From NCBI RefSeq assembly GCF_036226445.1, contig NZ_CP108474.1, forward strand, positions 7,192,001-7,256,000: a stretch of 64,000 bases of DNA, written 5' to 3'. Under the pieces are notes generated by a model that saw only the letters and a list, made by a program, of their open reading frames with translations, was not told the origin of the DNA and ran no database searches. The position numbers and the translations under genes are program-made. Positions 53,194 to 62,723 of this stretch are shown piece after piece; position 1 is the first letter of the stretch, and the number at the start of each line of letters is the position of its first letter. The stretch comes from Streptomyces sp. NBC_01255. GTDB lineage: Bacteria; Actinomycetota; Actinomycetes; Streptomycetales; Streptomycetaceae.

Positions 53194-54693
53194 ATGGCTC
53201 AGTGGACTTCGGCAGTGGGGCCCGCGCAGCTCGCCCGGCAGCTCCAGGCGCAGCAGGCCCGGCCCGCGGGACCCGGCGCCCGCAAGCCGCCCGCCTACCG
53301 GGCGCTCGCCGACGGCATCCGCCTCCTCGTCCTGGAGGGCCGTGTCCCCGTCGCCGCCCGCCTGCCCGCGGAGCGGGAACTCGCCGTCGCCCTGACCGTC
53401 AGCCGGACGACGGTGGCCGCCGCCTACGAGGCGCTGCGCTCAGAGGGCTTCCTGGAGTCCCGCCGCGGGGCCGGCAGCTGGACGGCTGTGCCGGCCGGGA
53501 ACCCGCTGCCCGCGCGCGGCCTCGAACCGCTGCCCCCGGAGGCCCTCGGCTCCTTGATCGACCTCGGCTGCGCGGCCCTGCCCGCACCCGAGCCCTGGCT
53601 CACCCGGGGTGTCCAGGGCGCCCTGGAGGAGCTGCCGCCCTACGCCCACACGCACGGCGACTACCCGGCCGGGCTGCCGGCCCTGCGCCAGACGCTCGCC
53701 GACCGCTACACGGCGCGCGGCATCCCCACCATGCCCGAGCAGATCATGGTGACGACCGGGGCCATGGGCGCCATCGACGCCATCTGCCACCTCTTCGCGG
53801 GGCGCGGCGAGCGCATCGCCGTCGAGTCGCCCTCGTACGCCAACATCCTCCAGCTCATGCGGGAGGCCGGTGCCCGGCTCGTCCCCGTCGCCATGTCCGA
53901 GGGGCTCGGCAGCTGGGACATGGGCCGCTGGCGCCAGGTGCTGCGGGACGCGGCGCCCCGCCTCGCGTACGTCGTCGCCGACTTCCACAACCCGACCGGC
54001 GCGCTGGCCGACGAGGACCAGCGCCGGCAGCTCGTGGACGCGGCCCGCTCGGCCGGCACGGTCCTCGTCGTCGACGAGACGATGACCGAGCTCCACCTCG
54101 ACGACGACCTGGAGATGCCCCGGCCGGTCTGCGCCTTCGACCCGGCGGGCTCGACGGTCCTGACGGTCGGCTCGGCCAGCAAGGCCTTCTGGGCGGGCAT
54201 GCGGATCGGCTGGGTCCGGGCCGCCCCCGACGTCATCCGCTCCCTCGTGGCCGCGCGCGCGTACGCGGACCTCGGCACCCCCGTACTGGAACAGCTCGGC
54301 GTGAACTGGCTGATGGGGACCGGCGGCTGGGAGGAGGCCGTGAGCCTCCGGCGTGCACAGGCGCGCGAGAACCGGGACGCGATCGTCGCCGCGGTCCGCA
54401 GGGAGCTGCCGGAGTGGGAGTTCTCGGTGCCGCGCGGCGGGCTGACCCTCTGGGTCCGCACCGGCGGGCTCTCCGGCTCCCGGCTCGCCGAGGCGGGCGA
54501 ACGCGTCGGCGTCCGGGTCCCCTCGGGCCCGCGGTTCGGCGTGGACGGCGCCTTCGAGGGCTTCATCCGGCTGCCCTTCACGGTCGGCGGTCCGGTCGCC
54601 GACGAGGCGGCCGCCCGGCTGGCCGCCGCGGCGCGCCTGGTGGAGTCGGGCGCGGGCGGGGGAGTGGAGCCGCCCCGCTCGTTCGTGGCGTAG
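53194..54693 (+). CDS. MocR/PdxR-type regulator (GntR HTH fused to aminotransferase fold)
   Basis: This 499-residue protein has a GntR-type winged HTH (about 38-105: LPAERELAVALTVSRTTVAAAY) and a class-I aminotransferase-like domain. The PLP lysine is K330 in GSASKAFWAGMRIGW, and the Asn/Tyr-type contact lies in DFHNPTGALADED. MocR proteins sense amines or PLP and regulate neighbouring genes. The divergent yczE is the most likely target. ATG 53194 follows GAAGGTGG. A strong terminator follows. Confidence 0.93.
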   Translation: MAQWTSAVGPAQLARQLQAQQARPAGPGARKPPAYRALADGIRLLVLEGRVPVAARLPAERELAVALTVSRTTVAAAYEALRSEGFLESRRGAGSWTAVPAGNPLPARGLEPLPPEALGSLIDLGCAALPAPEPWLTRGVQGALEELPPYAHTHGDYPAGLPALRQTLADRYTARGIPTMPEQIMVTTGAMGAIDAICHLFAGRGERIAVESPSYANILQLMREAGARLVPVAMSEGLGSWDMGRWRQVLRDAAPRLAYVVADFHNPTGALADEDQRRQLVDAARSAGTVLVVDETMTELHLDDDLEMPRPVCAFDPAGSTVLTVGSASKAFWAGMRIGWVRAAPDVIRSLVAARAYADLGTPVLEQLGVNWLMGTGGWEEAVSLRRAQARENRDAIVAAVRRELPEWEFSVPRGGLTLWVRTGGLSGSRLAEAGERVGVRVPSGPRFGVDGAFEGFIRLPFTVGGPVADEAAARLAAAARLVESGAGGGVEPPRSFVA

Positions 54694-54709
54694 GGGCGTG
54701 ACGGCGTAT

Positions 54710-54753
54710 GCCGAGAGGCCGGTACGGACGGGGGTCCGTACCGGCCTCTCGGC
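54710..54753. terminator. Perfect 20-bp hairpin between converging mocR and sffA
   Basis: Arms 54710-54729 and 54734-54753 are exact complements with a GGGG loop. It lies 16 bases after the mocR stop and 15 before the sffA stop. Confidence 0.9.
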
Positions 54754-54768
54754 TTGTCCGGGGCCTGC

Positions 54769-56532
54769 TCAGCCCTCGGCCGCGACCGGAGCGTGGCGGG
54801 GCTGCGGGCCCGGGTCCGGTGCGAAGCGCGGGGCGGGTTCGCCCTCGTAACGGACCACGGAGGCGACCGGGGCGGCGTCGGGCTGGTGGAGCGGCCGGGC
54901 GGGGACCGGGGCGGGGGCCGAGGCCGGGATCGTCTCCACCGCCGCCACCGGCACCGTCTCGAGTGCCACCGTCCCGATGGCCACGGTGTCGCCCCCCACC
55001 GTCTCGACGGCCACCGCGTCCGCCGCCGTGCGGCGCTCCGGGAGCAGCGCGAGGACCGCCTGGCGGTGCGCCTCGCTCGTGGCGTCGTCGTACGGGTCGG
55101 GCGTCGCCGGCACCTGGAGGCGCAGGACCGGGCCCGTACCGAGCCGGGCGTAGCCACGGCCCGGCGGCACCTGGGGCGTCGGCGTGGTGTGGGGTGCGAC
55201 GCCGAGGACGGACTCGATCTGCTCCGAGGAGGCGGGGCCGAGCACGATCCGCGCCCGGGTGTGGCTCCGTACCGTCTCGCTCAGCGTGTCCGTGCTGTCG
55301 AACTGCTCGGCCACCACCACCGTGACCTGTGCCGCGCGCCCGTGCCGCAGCGGCACCTGGAGCAGCTCCTGCGGGTCGGGGCGGCCGTCGGCGGCGGCCA
55401 GGTGGCCGAGGACGCCCGGCCGGTCGAGGAGGATCCACAGCGGCCGCCGGGTGTCCTCCGGCGCGGGATGCCCCGCCTGGCGGGCGCGGTTGGCGGCGAT
55501 CAGCCGCCGCTCCGTCTCGTGCGCCGCCCACTCCAGGCTGGCCAGGGCTCCGGAGAGTCCGCATTCGACGGCGAGGACGCCGTCGCGGCCGGTCAGGCAG
55601 GCGTACTCGCCGGTGCCGCCGCCCTCGACGATCAGCACGTCCCCGTGGGGGAGGGCCTGGAGCGCGATCGAGCGCAGCAGGGAGGTGGTGCCGCTGCCCG
55701 GCTGGCCCACGGCGAGCAGGTGCGGCTCGGTGGAGCGGGGGCCGGTGCGCCAGACCACGGCCGGGGCGTCCTCCGTGTCGTCCGCCGTGACCACGGGCAC
55801 GGTCCGCTGCACGGCGTCCCCGTCGGTGAAGCCGAGCACGGTCTCGCCCGGCACCGTGACGAAACGCTGGGCGGCGATGGTGGTGGGCAGGGCGGGCAGC
55901 ACGCTCATGACGAGCCGGTTGCCCTCCTGGTCCCAGTCGAAGTGGTACTCGCGGCCGCGGCCCGACTTGGCGTGCAGCAGCTGCTCGACGCGGGCGCGCG
56001 CGGCCGGCTCGCCGTCGGTGAAGTACGGGGGGTACGCGATCCTCAGCCGCGTCGGCCGTCCGTCCTCGTCGAAGGCGTACTCCGCGAAGGCGCCGCTCCA
56101 GTCGCCGCCGTGGGCGAAGAGCGGGGAGGGATCGTCGGGGACGGAGAAGTACGGCACGAGGGCCTCGTACAGGCCCTTGAGCCGGGCGATCTCCGCGTCG
56201 TCGGGCCCGGTCTTGACGACCGGGCGTTCGCGCCCCTTCCACGCGGCGGCGCCCATGAGCGTGACGAGCGCGAGCAGCGGCCCGTACGGCACGAGGGCGA
56301 CGACGAGGACGCAGGCCGCGACCAGGAGCAGCGTGGGACCGCGCCGCTCCTTGGGGGTCGCGGCCCACTTGGCGCGCGCGGTCGCGGCCAGCTTCCGCAG
56401 ACCACGGGAGACCGTGATCAGCGGCTGGAGCACGTCGGTGGCGCTGTCGGCGGCCGTGCGCGCGATCTCTCGGCTACGAGCGATCTGCGCGCTGCCGCTG
56501 CTCAGAATGCGGGGGAGTGGTCGCCGGGCCAC
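54769..56532 (-). CDS. sffA: SffA-like FtsK/SpoIIIE-family sporulation protein
   Basis: This 587-residue protein is read from GTG 56532 behind AGGAG. A membrane helix pair near residues 65-95 (TLLLVAACVLVVALVPYGPLLAL) precedes a cytosolic ATPase-like domain. The P-loop position reads VGQPGSGTTSLLRSIA: the essential Lys is replaced by Thr. The strand with LWILLDRPG may be Walker B. A long Ala/Val/Pro tail follows. Next to smeA it corresponds to SffA, a septum-targeted FtsK-like protein involved in spore chromosome segregation in S. coelicolor. The Walker A change may mean altered nucleotide binding. Confidence 0.85.
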   Translation of the reverse strand: MARRPLPRILSSGSAQIARSREIARTAADSATDVLQPLITVSRGLRKLAATARAKWAATPKERRGPTLLLVAACVLVVALVPYGPLLALVTLMGAAAWKGRERPVVKTGPDDAEIARLKGLYEALVPYFSVPDDPSPLFAHGGDWSGAFAEYAFDEDGRPTRLRIAYPPYFTDGEPAARARVEQLLHAKSGRGREYHFDWDQEGNRLVMSVLPALPTTIAAQRFVTVPGETVLGFTDGDAVQRTVPVVTADDTEDAPAVVWRTGPRSTEPHLLAVGQPGSGTTSLLRSIALQALPHGDVLIVEGGGTGEYACLTGRDGVLAVECGLSGALASLEWAAHETERRLIAANRARQAGHPAPEDTRRPLWILLDRPGVLGHLAAADGRPDPQELLQVPLRHGRAAQVTVVVAEQFDSTDTLSETVRSHTRARIVLGPASSEQIESVLGVAPHTTPTPQVPPGRGYARLGTGPVLRLQVPATPDPYDDATSEAHRQAVLALLPERRTAADAVAVETVGGDTVAIGTVALETVPVAAVETIPASAPAPVPARPLHQPDAAPVASVVRYEGEPAPRFAPDPGPQPRHAPVAAEG

Positions 56533-56592
56533 GTCGTACTCCTGGTTTCGTGGAAGGGGCTGGGTGAAGGGGCGGGAAGCCCCCTCGGGGCG

Positions 56593-56787
56593 TCAGAACT
56601 TGATTCCGCCCAGGAGACCGGCGAGGCTCTGCCCGCCCGCCGTGATGCTGGGGGCGATGGCGGTGCCCGCGAGGTAGAAGCCGAACAGCGCGCTGACGAG
56701 GGCGTGGGAGGCCTTCATCCCGTCCTTCTTGAAGAACAGGAAGCAGATGATGCCGAGCAGGACCACGCCTGAGATGGACAGGATCAT
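56593..56787 (-). CDS. smeA: Small membrane protein SmeA (sporulation)
   Basis: This 64-residue protein has two hydrophobic segments, LSISGVVLLGIICFLFF (2-18) and ALFGFYLAGTAIAPSITAG (about 33-51), linked by a charged KKDGMKASH. SmeA of S. coelicolor has the same length and sits immediately upstream of sffA, which it targets to sporulation septa. ATG 56787 follows AGGAGA. sffA begins 60 bp later on the same strand. Confidence 0.88.
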   Translation of the reverse strand: MILSISGVVLLGIICFLFFKKDGMKASHALVSALFGFYLAGTAIAPSITAGGQSLAGLLGGIKF

Positions 56788-56871
56788 TTGGTGTTCTCCT
56801 GGTTGAGGGGACAGTCACCATGAGTCCTTCCAGGTTCACAGCAAGTATCTATGTGACTAAAGGTGCATTAG

Positions 56872-56940
56872 AGTGAAATTCGCCGGATTTCACTTGACCG
56901 GCTCACAGCTGATGCCTCGCCGGGTGGCGAAAACCCGGCG
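56872..56940. promoter_or_regulatory. Palindrome and hairpin upstream of smeA
   Basis: AGTGAAAT (56872-56879) and ATTTCACT (56887-56894) flank a seven-base spacer, 85-107 bases before the smeA start. An eight-bp hairpin CGCCGGGT/ACCCGGCG follows at 56918-56940. The first is a candidate operator for sporulation control of smeA-sffA; the second may be a terminator. The rest of the 307-bp gap 56788-57094 holds no gene. Confidence 0.45.
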
Positions 56941-57094
56941 GTGAGCTAGAGGCGCGCCGAGGGCGGATCGCGGTGATCTTTGCCTCGGTGGGGCACGGTC
57001 ATGTAGCCCGCCGGGCAGTACCCTGTCGATTCACTCGTACGGCCGCGCTTGCCGTGCGCAGGTCAACACTGCAGGAGAGAGGCGGTTCCACCCG

Positions 57095-57487
57095 ATGAGC
57101 GAGACTCCGGACCCCGAAGTCATCGAGCTGGCGTCCAAGGTCTTCGACCTCGCGCGCACGGGAGACGCCGCCGCCCTGGCCGCCTACGTCGACGCGGGCG
57201 TCCCGGCGAACCTCACCAACGACAAGGGCGACTCCCTCGTCATGCTCGCCGCCTACCACGGCCACGCCGCCGCGGTCTCGGCCCTCCTGGAGCGCGGCGC
57301 CGACGCGGACCGCGCCAACGACCGCGGCCAGACCCCGCTCGCGGGCGCCGTCTTCAAGGGCGAGGACGCCGTCATCCGCGCCCTGCTCGCCGGCGGCGCA
57401 AATCCGGAGTCCGGGACTCCGTCCGCCGTCGACACCGCCCGCATGTTCGGCAAGGCCGACCTCCTGGAGCTCTTCGGAGCCCGGTGA
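57095..57487 (+). CDS. Ankyrin-repeat protein
   Basis: This 130-residue protein has three to four ankyrin repeats. The first full one contains NDKGDSLVMLAAYHGHAAAV and the next contains NDRGQTPLAGAVFKGEDAVI. The consensus TPLxxA(A/V) and GADxxxxN are clear. It is a protein-binding scaffold of unknown partner. ATG 57095 follows GAGAGAGG. It has no signal peptide. Confidence 0.92.
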   Translation: MSETPDPEVIELASKVFDLARTGDAAALAAYVDAGVPANLTNDKGDSLVMLAAYHGHAAAVSALLERGADADRANDRGQTPLAGAVFKGEDAVIRALLAGGANPESGTPSAVDTARMFGKADLLELFGAR

Positions 57488-57556
57488 ACGGGTACTGAAC
57501 CCCAGGTGAGAGCAGCGTCGTAAATGTGGTCGCGGTGGCGAAATGGGTGGGTCATC

Positions 57557-57661
57557 ATGACGTCGAGCCCGGCAGACCGGGCCACCGACGAGAGGCAGAG
57601 GAAGATGGTCACTGGCAAGCGAAGGACGACGAGCGGCCCGACATGTTGCCGCACGGCCTAG
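57557..57661 (+). CDS. Possible small peptide, low support
   Basis: A 34-codon frame encodes a basic peptide with KRRTTSGPTCCRTA at its end. An inner ATG at 57605 has AGAGGA just before it and would give 18 residues. It lies in the 254-bp gap before the HEAT protein gene and might be a leader peptide. Codon bias is not informative at this size. Confidence 0.25.
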   Translation: MTSSPADRATDERQRKMVTGKRRTTSGPTCCRTA

Positions 57662-57741
57662 GTGTACAGCGATGTACCGCCTGACCCGGGTCATCCCGGT
57701 CTCCCCCGGTCGTGTCGACAGCTTGATGTGAGGCGTCTTCC

Positions 57742-59157
57742 ATGTTCGATCCAGTCATAGCGCCGAGCGGCACCCTGCTCGGCCTGCTGCAGAGGGGCCG
57801 CGGCGACGGCACCCTGCACGCGCTCGCCGCGCCACGGGCCGAGGCCCTCGCGGCCCTCAGCCACTGCGTTCTCGCCGACCCCCGCCACGACTGGCAGGTC
57901 GAGAACCGCTCCCTCTACTACGCCCGTCTCTACCTGGACCTCCACGGCGGTCTCGACGAGATCGAGGCGCACCTCTTCGGTGCCGAGGACCACCTCGACC
58001 CCGAGGAGTCCAGGACCGGGCTCGCGCTCGCCGTCCTGGGGCACCTCGCCTCCTACGGACGCCAGGACGCCCTGCTCCTGCTCCGTCGCTACGCGGCGAC
58101 CGGCTCGAACTGGGCCTGGGCCCTGGACGAGCTGGCCCTGCGCGACGACGACGCCGGGCTCCGCGGGCTCGCCCTGCCCGTGCTCGCCCGCTTCCCGGCC
58201 GACCCGGCGGGCGACGCCGAGCTGGCGACCGTCGTGCGCGACGCCTTCGAGCCCCGGCCCTGGCGGCTGTGGGCCGAGGACCAGCGGGACGCCGTCGGTG
58301 CCCGGGTCAGGGCCGCGCAGGAACAGGGGTCCTTCGACCGCTGGCAGCGCCAGATGCGTCCCGCGGGCCCCCGCCCCGGCTGGAGCGTGCGCGCCGTCCT
58401 CGACTGGGCGCAGGAGGGGTACGAGCGCGGTGCCGAGCTCTACGGCCCCGCCGCCCGCTGCCTCGCCGCCGTCGCCGGCCCCGAGGACCGCCCCGAACTC
58501 CTCGCTGCCGCCCGCGACGGTTCGACGGGGGCGCGCGGAGCCGCGCTCCACCACCTCGCCGCATCGCGGGACCCCGCCGTCCTCGACCTCGTGGAGGCCG
58601 CCGTCGACGGCGGATCCCGCCCGGTCGCCGAGGCCGCCGTCGCCGCCTACAAGCGCATGTGCGGCGAGGACGCGGTCGCCCGTGCCCGCGCGTGGGTCCG
58701 GCGCACCGACGAGCTCGGCACCGCCGCCGCCGAGGTCCTCGCCTGCCGCGGCACGGCGCAGGACGCCGGACTCGTCCTCGGGGCGCTGCGCGGGACCATC
58801 CGCTCCGCAGGACCCGACGCACCCGAACTCGCCGTCCTCGTCGACGGGGCGGGCCGCCTCGACATCGCCTGCGCCGCACCCGTGCTCCGCCACGTCTACC
58901 GCGAGACGTCCTCCTCCCAGCTGCGCGGACGAGTGGCCCGCTCCCTCGCCGCCACGGACCCCACCTTCGCGACCGGCTTCGCCGTCGAGTGCCTCTGGGA
59001 CTGCGAGGAGACCACCCGCGAGGTGGCCGCCCAGCACGCGGAGACCGGCGACGTGCGGGTCGCCGACCGGCTCCGCCGCCTCGCCGCAGACCCGGCCGAG
59101 GAAGCCGAGGTCCAGACCGCGGTGCGCAACCGGATAGGACCGGATCTCCAGGTCTGA
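57742..59157 (+). CDS. HEAT-repeat protein
   Basis: This is a 471-residue, almost fully alpha-helical protein. About ten repeat-like helical pairs rich in Ala/Leu can be read, e.g. LALAVLGHLASYGRQDALLL, GARGAALHHLAASRDPAVLD, PVAEAAVAAYKRMCGEDAVA. It has no signal peptide or catalytic motif. It is likely a scaffold or adaptor. ATG 57742 follows GAGG at eight bases. The N-terminal segment (about 1-120) with VENRSLYYARLYLDLHGG is not clearly HEAT. The role is unknown; it follows the ankyrin gene on the same strand. Confidence 0.85.
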   Translation: MFDPVIAPSGTLLGLLQRGRGDGTLHALAAPRAEALAALSHCVLADPRHDWQVENRSLYYARLYLDLHGGLDEIEAHLFGAEDHLDPEESRTGLALAVLGHLASYGRQDALLLLRRYAATGSNWAWALDELALRDDDAGLRGLALPVLARFPADPAGDAELATVVRDAFEPRPWRLWAEDQRDAVGARVRAAQEQGSFDRWQRQMRPAGPRPGWSVRAVLDWAQEGYERGAELYGPAARCLAAVAGPEDRPELLAAARDGSTGARGAALHHLAASRDPAVLDLVEAAVDGGSRPVAEAAVAAYKRMCGEDAVARARAWVRRTDELGTAAAEVLACRGTAQDAGLVLGALRGTIRSAGPDAPELAVLVDGAGRLDIACAAPVLRHVYRETSSSQLRGRVARSLAATDPTFATGFAVECLWDCEETTREVAAQHAETGDVRVADRLRRLAADPAEEAEVQTAVRNRIGPDLQV

Positions 59158-59392
59158 CCCGGCCCCGGATCTGACCCTCCCCAGGTCCGAAGGCCCGTTC
59201 CGACCGCTTCCCGGACCCCGGGGCGGCGCGGCCTGCGGCGGAGATCCCGCCGATCGTGGCCCCGCCCCGGGTGTCCGGTGACCGGACGCCCGGCGAGCGT
59301 GTCGGACCCCGCGGCGAAACGCTCATGGGACGTTCCCCCGCCGTCCAGATCGACGTCGGCGGGTACACGCCAAGCGGGACGACAACACCCGT

Positions 59393-60514
59393 ATGCGTGT
59401 CGTCATCGTCACAGAGTCCTTCCCTCCCGATGTCAACGGTGTGGCGCACTGCGCCCTTCAGACCGCGCGCCACCTCGTCCGGCGGGGCCACGTCCCGCTC
59501 GTCATCGCCCCCGCCGTCGCCGACCCGGCGGCGGACGCCGACGCACCCTGCGCCGTCGTCCGGGTGCCCTCGCTGCCCCTGCCCGGCTATCCCCAGGTCC
59601 GGGTCGCCCTGCCCAGCCGCCGGGTCGCCGCCGCCATCGCCGCCCACCGCGCCGACCTCGTCCACCTCGCGGGGCCCTTCGTCCTCGGGGTGCGCGGAAT
59701 GACGGCCGCCGCCCGGCTCGGCATCCCCGCCGTCGCCGTCTACCAGACCGACCTCGCCGGATACGCCCGTACGTACGTGGGCACCGGCGAAGGCGCCGCC
59801 TGGCGCCGGCTGCGCGCCGTCCACGGCGCCGCCGACCGCACGCTCGCCCCGTCGTCCGCCGCCGTACGCGACCTGGAGGCCCACGGCATCCGCCGCATCC
59901 GGCTCTGGGGGCGCGGCGTGGACACCGACCGCTTCCGCCCCGGCCTGCGCGACGCCGGTCTGCGCCGCGAACTGGCCCCCGGCGGGGAACTCCTCGTCGG
60001 CTACATAGGCCGCCTCGCGCCGGAGAAGCGCGTGGACCTGTTCGCCGGGATCAGCGGCATACCGGGCGTGCGGACCGTGGTCGTCGGCGACGGGCCCAGC
60101 GGGCCCGGGCTGCGCGCCGCCCTGCCGGACGCCCGGTTCCTGGGCCGCCGCACCGGCGACGACCTCGCCCGGATCTTCGCCTCGCTCGACGTCTTCGCCC
60201 ACACCGGTCCGTACGAGACGTTCTGCCAGACAATCCAGGAGGCCATGGCGAGCGGCGTCCCGGTGATCGCCCCGGCCGCCGGCGGGCCCCTGGACCTGGT
60301 CGACCACGGGCGCACCGGGCTCCTCGTACCGCCCGGCGACCCGGACGCGCTGCGGGAGGCCGTCACCTCGCTCGCCGCCGCCCCGGACGTGCGCGCCGCC
60401 TACGGCCTCGCCGGCCGGGCCGCCGTCGGGGGCCGCACCTGGGAGGCGCTCGGCGACGAGCTGATCGGCCACTACCAGGAGATCCTGCGCGAGCGGACGG
60501 CGGTGGCGGCGTGA
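59393..60514 (+). CDS. GT4 family glycosyltransferase (mannosyltransferase-like)
   Basis: This 373-residue GT-B protein has the acceptor-side opening VVIVTESFPPDVNGVAHCALQ and the donor domain with GYIGRLAPEKRVDLFAG. The E-x7-E motif region is ETFCQTIQEAMASGVPVIAPAAGGP. These match GDP-mannose-dependent alpha-mannosyltransferases such as MgtA. It is the first gene of a four-gene overlapping operon and ends in GTGA shared with the next glycosyltransferase. The acceptor is unknown. Confidence 0.92.
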   Translation: MRVVIVTESFPPDVNGVAHCALQTARHLVRRGHVPLVIAPAVADPAADADAPCAVVRVPSLPLPGYPQVRVALPSRRVAAAIAAHRADLVHLAGPFVLGVRGMTAAARLGIPAVAVYQTDLAGYARTYVGTGEGAAWRRLRAVHGAADRTLAPSSAAVRDLEAHGIRRIRLWGRGVDTDRFRPGLRDAGLRRELAPGGELLVGYIGRLAPEKRVDLFAGISGIPGVRTVVVGDGPSGPGLRAALPDARFLGRRTGDDLARIFASLDVFAHTGPYETFCQTIQEAMASGVPVIAPAAGGPLDLVDHGRTGLLVPPGDPDALREAVTSLAAAPDVRAAYGLAGRAAVGGRTWEALGDELIGHYQEILRERTAVAA

Positions 60515-61827
60515 ACGGCGCTCGCACCGCTCAGGGAAGTACTGCTCCGGGAAGCGTTCTGGGAAGCGTTCTGGGAAGCGGTACGAACGGCGCGCTCCGG
60601 ATCGTGCGGCTCGCCAACTTCGTGACCTCCACCTCCGGCGGCCTGCGCACCGCGCTCGACCAGCTCGGCCGCGGCTACCTCGCCGCCGGGCACGAACCCG
60701 TCCTCCTCGTCCCCGGCGATGTCGCGAGCGACCACCACACCGAGCAGGGCCGGGTCATCACCCTCCCGGGGCCCGTCCTGCCCGGCACCGGCGGCTACCG
60801 GGTCCTCGCCGACCGGCGCCGGGTCGGCCGCCTCCTCGACGCACTCTCCCCCGACCGGATCGAGGTCTCGGACCGGACGACCCTGCGGTGGACGGGGGAG
60901 TGGGCGCGCCGCGCCCGGGTGCCGGCGGTGATGGTCTCCCACGAGACGGCGGACGGTGTGCTGCGGACCTGGGGCGTTCCCCCCGCGCTCGCCGCCCGCG
61001 CGGCGGACCGGCTCAACCGCCGCACGGCCTGGGCCTTCGCCCGGATCGTCTGCACCACGGAGTGGGCGGAGCGCGAGTTCCTGCGGATAGGGGCGCGCAA
61101 CGTCGTACGGGCTCCGCTCGGCGTGGACCTGGAACGGTGCCGGCCCGGCCGCCGCAGCACCGTGCTGCGCGCCCGGTACGCGGACGGGGAACGGGTCCTC
61201 CTGGCGCTGTGCTCGCGGCTCTCCGTCGAGAAGCGGCCCGGCACGGCCCTGGACGCCCTCGCGGAGCTCCGGGGCGCCGGGGTCCGGGCGGCGCTGGTCG
61301 TCGCGGGCGACGGGCCCCTGCGGGGCGCCCTGGAGCGGCGGGCGCGCGAGCGACGCCTCCCGGTGCGGTTCCTCGGGCACGTCGCCGACCGGGAGGCCCT
61401 CGCGGATCTCCAGGCCGCGGCGGACGTGTGTCTGGCCCCGGGGCCAGCGGAGACGTTCGGCCTCTCCGCGCTGGAGGCCCTCGCCTGCGGGACGCCGGTC
61501 GTCGTCAGCGCCTCCTCCGCCCTCCCGGAGGTCGTCGGGGCCGCGGGAGCCGTGGCCGCCGACACCCCGCAGGCCTTCGCGGAGGCGGTACGGGGGGTGC
61601 TGGCCGTTCCCGAGGCCGCCCGCCGCGCGGCGGCACGCGCGCGTGCGGAGCGATTCACCTGGGACCGGTCGGTCGCCGCGTTCCTCCACGCCCACGACGC
61701 GCTGCCGGCGCCCGTACAGGCGCCCGTCCCGTCTCTCGTCCCGGCGCCCGTACCGTCCGACCTCCACCGGCCCTCCCTGCCACCGCAGGCCGTCGTCCCG
61801 TCCCGCACCGAGGAGGCACGCCGATGA
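60511..61827 (+). CDS. GT4 family glycosyltransferase, second in operon
   Basis: This is a 438-residue GT-B protein. It begins with a poor-complexity leader containing three tandem copies of a 12-base unit (60549-60584, Gly-Ser-Val-Leu repeats), then [21 protein letters not shown]. The donor domain has [17 protein letters not shown] and [21 protein letters not shown] (E-x7-E). A Pro/Val-rich tail closes it. It overlaps the first GT by four bases and the SGNH gene by four bases. A lipid- or polysaccharide-glycan is the likely product. Confidence 0.9.
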   Translation: MNGARTAQGSTAPGSVLGSVLGSGTNGALRIVRLANFVTSTSGGLRTALDQLGRGYLAAGHEPVLLVPGDVASDHHTEQGRVITLPGPVLPGTGGYRVLADRRRVGRLLDALSPDRIEVSDRTTLRWTGEWARRARVPAVMVSHETADGVLRTWGVPPALAARAADRLNRRTAWAFARIVCTTEWAEREFLRIGARNVVRAPLGVDLERCRPGRRSTVLRARYADGERVLLALCSRLSVEKRPGTALDALAELRGAGVRAALVVAGDGPLRGALERRARERRLPVRFLGHVADREALADLQAAADVCLAPGPAETFGLSALEALACGTPVVVSASSALPEVVGAAGAVAADTPQAFAEAVRGVLAVPEAARRAAARARAERFTWDRSVAAFLHAHDALPAPVQAPVPSLVPAPVPSDLHRPSLPPQAVVPSRTEEARR

Positions 61828-62723
61828 CCGTCGAGTCGTCCCTCGGGGCCCGGACGGCGGTGCCTCCCGGGTCCGCAACCCCGGACGGTCCCGTCCGCTT
61901 CGCCGTGCTCGGCGACTCGTTCAGCGAGGGCCTCGGCGACCGGGTGGACGGGGCATGGCGCGGGTGGGCACCCCTGCTCGCCGACGGGCTCGCGGCCGAG
62001 GGACGGAAGACGGTGCTCCTGAACCTCGCCGTCGGGGGCGCCCTCAGCCGGGACGTCGACGAGGACCAGCGGCCCCGGGCCCTCGCCTTCCGGCCGCACC
62101 TCGCCTCCGTGGTCGTCGGGGTCAACGACACCCTGCGCCGCACCTTCGACATCGGACTCCTCGCCCACCGCCTCGACCGCGTCCTCGCGGACCTCGACGC
62201 GGCCGGGGCCGTCGTGCTGACCGCGTGCCTGCCCGACCCCGGGCGGATGCTCGGCCTGCCGCCGCCGCTGGCCCGCCCGCTGGCCCGCCGCCAGCGCACC
62301 GTCAACGCCGTCGTGCACGCCCTGTCCGACCGGTACGACACCGTCCACCTGCACCTCGACGACGCCACCTGGACCGAGGACCGTGCCCTCTGGAGCGCCG
62401 ACCGGCTCCACCCGGGCGAACGCGGCCACCGGGCCGTCGCCGCGGCCTTCCACCGGCTCCTCGTCGCCCGGGGGCTCGCCCACGGCACACCGCCCGCGCG
62501 GGAGCCCGCGGAACCGCCGCCGACGCGGGCGGAGGCCCTGCTCTGGCTCGCCACCGCCGGAACCGGCTGGGTGCTACGGCGCAGCCGCGACCTGCTCCCG
62601 CAGCTGCTCCTGCTGGCCGGCGCCGAACTCCGCCACTGGGCCGACGGCACCGGCACCGACCCCCTGGACGCGCGCGCGGACGCCGCCCTCGCCGCCGCGC
62701 TCACGGCCACAATGGGGAGATGA
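61824..62723 (+). CDS. SGNH/GDSL hydrolase, third in operon
   Basis: This 299-residue protein has the GDSL block [14 protein letters not shown] with the catalytic Ser, block [16 protein letters not shown] and [11 protein letters not shown] (GxND), and block [17 protein letters not shown] with catalytic Asp-His. After about residue 215 there is a distinct region ([22 protein letters not shown]) that could be membrane-associated. Start ATG 61824 overlaps the preceding stop. Co-transcribed with glycosyltransferases, it may deacylate a glycan or glycolipid. Confidence 0.9.
   Translation: MTVESSLGARTAVPPGSATPDGPVRFAVLGDSFSEGLGDRVDGAWRGWAPLLADGLAAEGRKTVLLNLAVGGALSRDVDEDQRPRALAFRPHLASVVVGVNDTLRRTFDIGLLAHRLDRVLADLDAAGAVVLTACLPDPGRMLGLPPPLARPLARRQRTVNAVVHALSDRYDTVHLHLDDATWTEDRALWSADRLHPGERGHRAVAAAFHRLLVARGLAHGTPPAREPAEPPPTRAEALLWLATAGTGWVLRRSRDLLPQLLLLAGAELRHWADGTGTDPLDARADAALAAALTATMGR

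Noticed and set aside
60549..60584. 12-bp triple repeat as a regulatory element
   Set aside because: It is in frame (Gly-Ser-Val-Leu) within the second glycosyltransferase and looks like simple slippage.
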